From Pseudobythopirellula maris (GTDB taxonomy: Bacteria > Planctomycetota > Planctomycetia > Pirellulales > Lacipirellulaceae): DNA of 64,000 nt. The stretch is from assembly GCF_007859945.1 (NCBI RefSeq), contig NZ_SJPQ01000002.1, positions 136,588 through 200,587 of the forward strand, written 5' to 3'. The notes under the pieces were generated by a model. The model made no database searches. It was not told the DNA's origin and was given only the letters and a program-made list of their open reading frames with translations. Position numbers and translations under genes: made by a program. Position 1 is the first letter of the stretch. The number at the start of each line of letters is the position of its first letter. Positions 61,994 through 64,000 of this stretch are shown here, piece by piece.

Positions 61994-62748
61994 CTACCGA
62001 AGAAATCCGTAGGCGCCGCCCAGCACCTCGCAAAACGCGATAAGCAGCACGAGAACCACACCGGCGTGGTGCAGCCAGTCGCGACCCGTGCGTCTTTCCC
62101 GCCACCCGAGCACTCCGTAGGTGAGCACCGCGATCGACCCCACCACCAGCGACGAGACCAAGTGAGCCGGCCAAAACCAGGGGCGCCAGGCACCTTGCAA
62201 CGCCCACAACTGCATCAGCGCCAAGGCAAGCAGGACGACCCCGCCCAGCGCGATCGGCGCCTTCCAGACCGCGCGGGTACGCATCACGAATGCGAAGACA
62301 AAGGCGTTTATCCCGATCGTCGCGCAGAGCAAGAGCCTCTCGCTGTGCCACATTATGAAAAAATCGGGAGACGTGAAATCGAAACGCCCCCCGATAGACC
62401 CGAGCCGCTGCGCCTGCCGCCAAGCTAAGCAGGACCGACATCCCCAGGAACAGCAGAAGCCAATGCCCCGGCGCTGTCGGGAAACTCCACGCCCCGCGGC
62501 GCCGTTCCCAGAGAACGATCCCAAAGAACGATCCCCATCCCCGCCGCGGCGCAGCCGTACAGCAGCGACACCACCGTGAACCGCGCTTCGAAGTAGAGGC
62601 GATTGTACCCGGCCGGCGGGTCCCGCTCGACAACACCCATGTGGCAAGCAAGCACGACAGCGCAGCTGGCGCCCACGAAAAGCAGATGCCCGATCCGCAG
62701 GCGGTAGGGCGGCGGCACGACGGGCGGCTCTTCGGTCACGACTTCCAT
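61994..62748 (-). pseudogene. Multi-pass membrane protein gene broken by two frameshifts
   Basis: Three consecutive frames on the minus strand each carry part of one hydrophobic protein. Frame 1 starts at 62748 (RLRIGHLLFVGASCAVVLAC, RFTVVSLLYGCAAAGMGIVL) and is lost at a 13-bp tandem duplication (62510-62535). Frame 2 carries ERRRGAWSFPTAPGHWLLLF and GMSVLLSLAAGAAARVYRG up to a run of six C (62387-62392, plus strand). Frame 3 carries RFDFTSPDFFIMWHSERLLL to the end (FCEVLGGAYGFLR). Removing one 13-bp copy and one base of the run gives a continuous 246-aa protein with about seven membrane segments. Family not recognised. Could be a pseudogene, or partly a sequencing error at the homopolymer; the duplication is unlikely to be one. 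Confidence 0.75.
62510..62535. repeat. 13-bp tandem duplication causing a frameshift
   Basis: AGAGAACGATCCC (62510-62522) is followed at once by AAAGAACGATCCC (62523-62535), one difference in 13. Deleting one copy fuses two reading frames of the membrane-protein gene at GMGIVLW-ERRRGAW. Confidence 0.9.
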
Positions 62749-62788
62749 GCGTCGGGTCTAGCAAACCGGCTAGGACTGCCACTAACAC

Positions 62789-62824
62789 AAAAACGCGGAT
62801 GGCCCCCACCGGGGGCCATCCGCG
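62789..62824 (-). terminator. Terminator of transaldolase gene
   Basis: On the minus strand CGCGGATGGCCCCC, loop GGT, GGGGGCCATCCGCG (14-bp perfect stem, plus-strand 62794-62824), then five T. Begins about 30 bp after the tal stop. Confidence 0.9.
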
Positions 62825-62854
62825 TCGATCTGCGTAAATCAGTGGCTGAGTCCG

Positions 62855-63910
62855 TCAGACGCCCGCCAGCTCGGCCCGCTTCTCGCCGATCTTTGCGATC
62901 AGCTTCTTCTGCGGGTCGGCGAACTTCTTGAGGCCCTCTTCCATCAGGGTCTTCTCTAGGTGGGCGAAGTCGACCTTCGCGTCGATGTCGGCCAAGACAT
63001 CAGCCGGCGGCAACTGGTCGACCTTCTTCTCAAAGGTCTGGCCGCTCTCTTGCACCGCGTCGTTCGTGGCCGGCGGGTTGGTCTGGATGTCGCTGCCGGC
63101 CAGCGCCGCGACGTACTTCCACTTCGGGTCCTCCGGCTTCTTCGTGCCGGTGCTGGCGAAGATGATCTCCTGCTGGAGCGGCGTCCCCTTGTCGGCCCAG
63201 AACTCTTGGTTGGCCTGCCAGATGCGTTGCGCGTTGACGATGCCGACCATGCCTTGGGCGTCGTCCGATAGCTCGGCGGCGTGCTTCTCGGTGTACACGT
63301 CGATGCGCGAGACAAAGATGCTGTAGACGCTCTTGAAATTCTCTAGCGAACCACGTCGCTGGGCGCCGCGCCACATCGCGTCGCGAGCCTCCTCGTACTG
63401 CCGCATCGTGAAGCAGAGCGTCACGTTGAGCGTCACGCCGGCGGCGCACAGCTCTTCGATCGCCGCCAGGCCGCCCGGCGTGGCGGGGATCTTGATCATC
63501 CGGTTGTCGTGGCCGGCGGACCACTGCTTGCCGAGCTCGATGTACTTGGCCGCCTTCTCCTCGACCGAGAGCGGGCAGTCGGCGTCTTCGAGGAGCGGGT
63601 CAAGCTCGAAGCTCACCCAGCCGTCGTTGCCGTTGGTCTTCTGCCAGACGCCGTGGAACTGCCCCTGGGCGTCTTTGACGACTTTGTCGGTGATGGCCCA
63701 GGCGACGTCGGCGTCGTCGTCGTGGCTGCCGAGCAACTCGCCGAGCTGATCGTCGAACCGGCCCGTGCCGATCAGGTCGGAGATGATGATCGGGTTCGAC
63801 GTGGCGCCCGTGGCGCCGTGGGCGATGTTCTGCTTCACCAGTTCGGGGTCGACCGAGTCGAGCCACAGCTTGGTGCCGCTGGCGACGAGCGATTCGAGCG
63901 GGGTGGTCAT
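62855..63910 (-). CDS. tal: Transaldolase
   Basis: 351 aa. It transfers a three-carbon unit between sugar phosphates in the non-oxidative pentose phosphate pathway. The fold starts [20 protein letters not shown] and [19 protein letters not shown]; the Schiff-base lysine is expected in [40 protein letters not shown] and the phosphate region [15 protein letters not shown] follow; [20 protein letters not shown] is near the end. The length fits the longer transaldolase group in planctomycetes, with an insert around residues 75-110. Strong terminator after the gene; the region upstream (63911-64000) shows a palindromic repeat. Confidence 0.93.
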   Translation of the reverse strand: MTTPLESLVASGTKLWLDSVDPELVKQNIAHGATGATSNPIIISDLIGTGRFDDQLGELLGSHDDDADVAWAITDKVVKDAQGQFHGVWQKTNGNDGWVSFELDPLLEDADCPLSVEEKAAKYIELGKQWSAGHDNRMIKIPATPGGLAAIEELCAAGVTLNVTLCFTMRQYEEARDAMWRGAQRRGSLENFKSVYSIFVSRIDVYTEKHAAELSDDAQGMVGIVNAQRIWQANQEFWADKGTPLQQEIIFASTGTKKPEDPKWKYVAALAGSDIQTNPPATNDAVQESGQTFEKKVDQLPPADVLADIDAKVDFAHLEKTLMEEGLKKFADPQKKLIAKIGEKRAELAGV

Positions 63911-63939
63911 GGCAATAAGTATCCTATTTCCGAGTGCGG

Positions 63940-63989
63940 GTAGGGTGTGTGCGGTGGCGACGGTTAGGAGGACGGGTCTCCTACCCTAC
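63940..63989. repeat. Nested inverted repeat GTAGGGT...ACCCTAC
   Basis: GTAGGGT at 63940-63946 pairs with ACCCTAC at 63983-63989, enclosing a second pair TAGGAG/CTCCTA (63965-63970 and 63978-63983). It lies upstream of tal at the right edge of the window and may continue beyond it. Confidence 0.55.
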
Positions 63990-64000
63990 GTTATTCCCGC

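Noticed and set aside
1-64000. tRNA, rRNA or CRISPR features
   Set aside because: No T-loop/cloverleaf pattern, ribosomal RNA segment or regularly spaced identical repeats with unique spacers were recognised by eye; a tRNA search program could still find a missed one.

Overview
The window looks like chromosomal DNA of a high-GC planctomycete, most likely from the Pirellulales (Lacipirellulaceae-like). This rests on several PEP-CTERM proteins, dockerin-like GDYNGNG/DAADFTVWRD repeats, an SHD1-domain protein, a MqnD-type menaquinone gene, very large flagellar filament proteins, and many palindromic intergenic repeats. Taxonomy is inferred from gene content; no rRNA or tRNA gene was recognised, and no CRISPR array.

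Layout. 1-3347: edge of an IS (probable IS4-type transposase N-terminus, minus strand), then sdhC-sdhA with no sdhB beside them. 3680-9374: envelope/transport block on the plus strand (BamD-like TPR protein, LptE-like lipoprotein, RarD permease, MFS transporter, small coupled unknown). 9420-13663: secreted proteins (lysyl-oxidase-like with dockerin and PEP-CTERM, SHD1 protein, and a tandem pair of PEP-CTERM paralogues, the second with a TA-flanked MITE in its leader). 14274-16973: GH63-like glucosidase.

17074-38459: a 14-gene flagellar cluster, all on the minus strand, in the order flgF-flgG-flgA-flgH-flgI-flgJ-flgN-flgK-flgL-fliW-csrA-fliC-fliD-fliS. It begins with a strong sigma-54-type promoter and encodes late basal-body parts (rod, P- and L-rings), the hook-filament junction, filament, cap, their chaperones, and the FliW-CsrA switch that controls flagellin translation. 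Flagellin (1281 aa), FlgL (1278 aa) and FliD (1048 aa) are all greatly enlarged; FlgL and FliD carry repeated flagellin-hook IN-type modules.

38726-48662: housekeeping genes (comF, DUF502 membrane protein and hemC on the minus strand; lptF/G, mqnD and mscS on the plus strand; a PEP-CTERM protein, recJ and rpmG on the minus strand). 48915-55391: a secreted coiled-coil protein, an enoyl-CoA hydratase with an AtuA-like partner, an rpoD-type sigma factor and a polyglycine secreted protein. 55506-63910: hybrid histidine kinase, M64 peptidase with dockerin and PEP-CTERM, lepA, a membrane-protein gene broken by a 13-bp tandem duplication and a second frameshift, and transaldolase.

The best leads are the MITE with an empty site preserved in its paralogue, the doubly frameshifted gene, the parallel enlargement of three filament proteins, and the families of intergenic palindromes.
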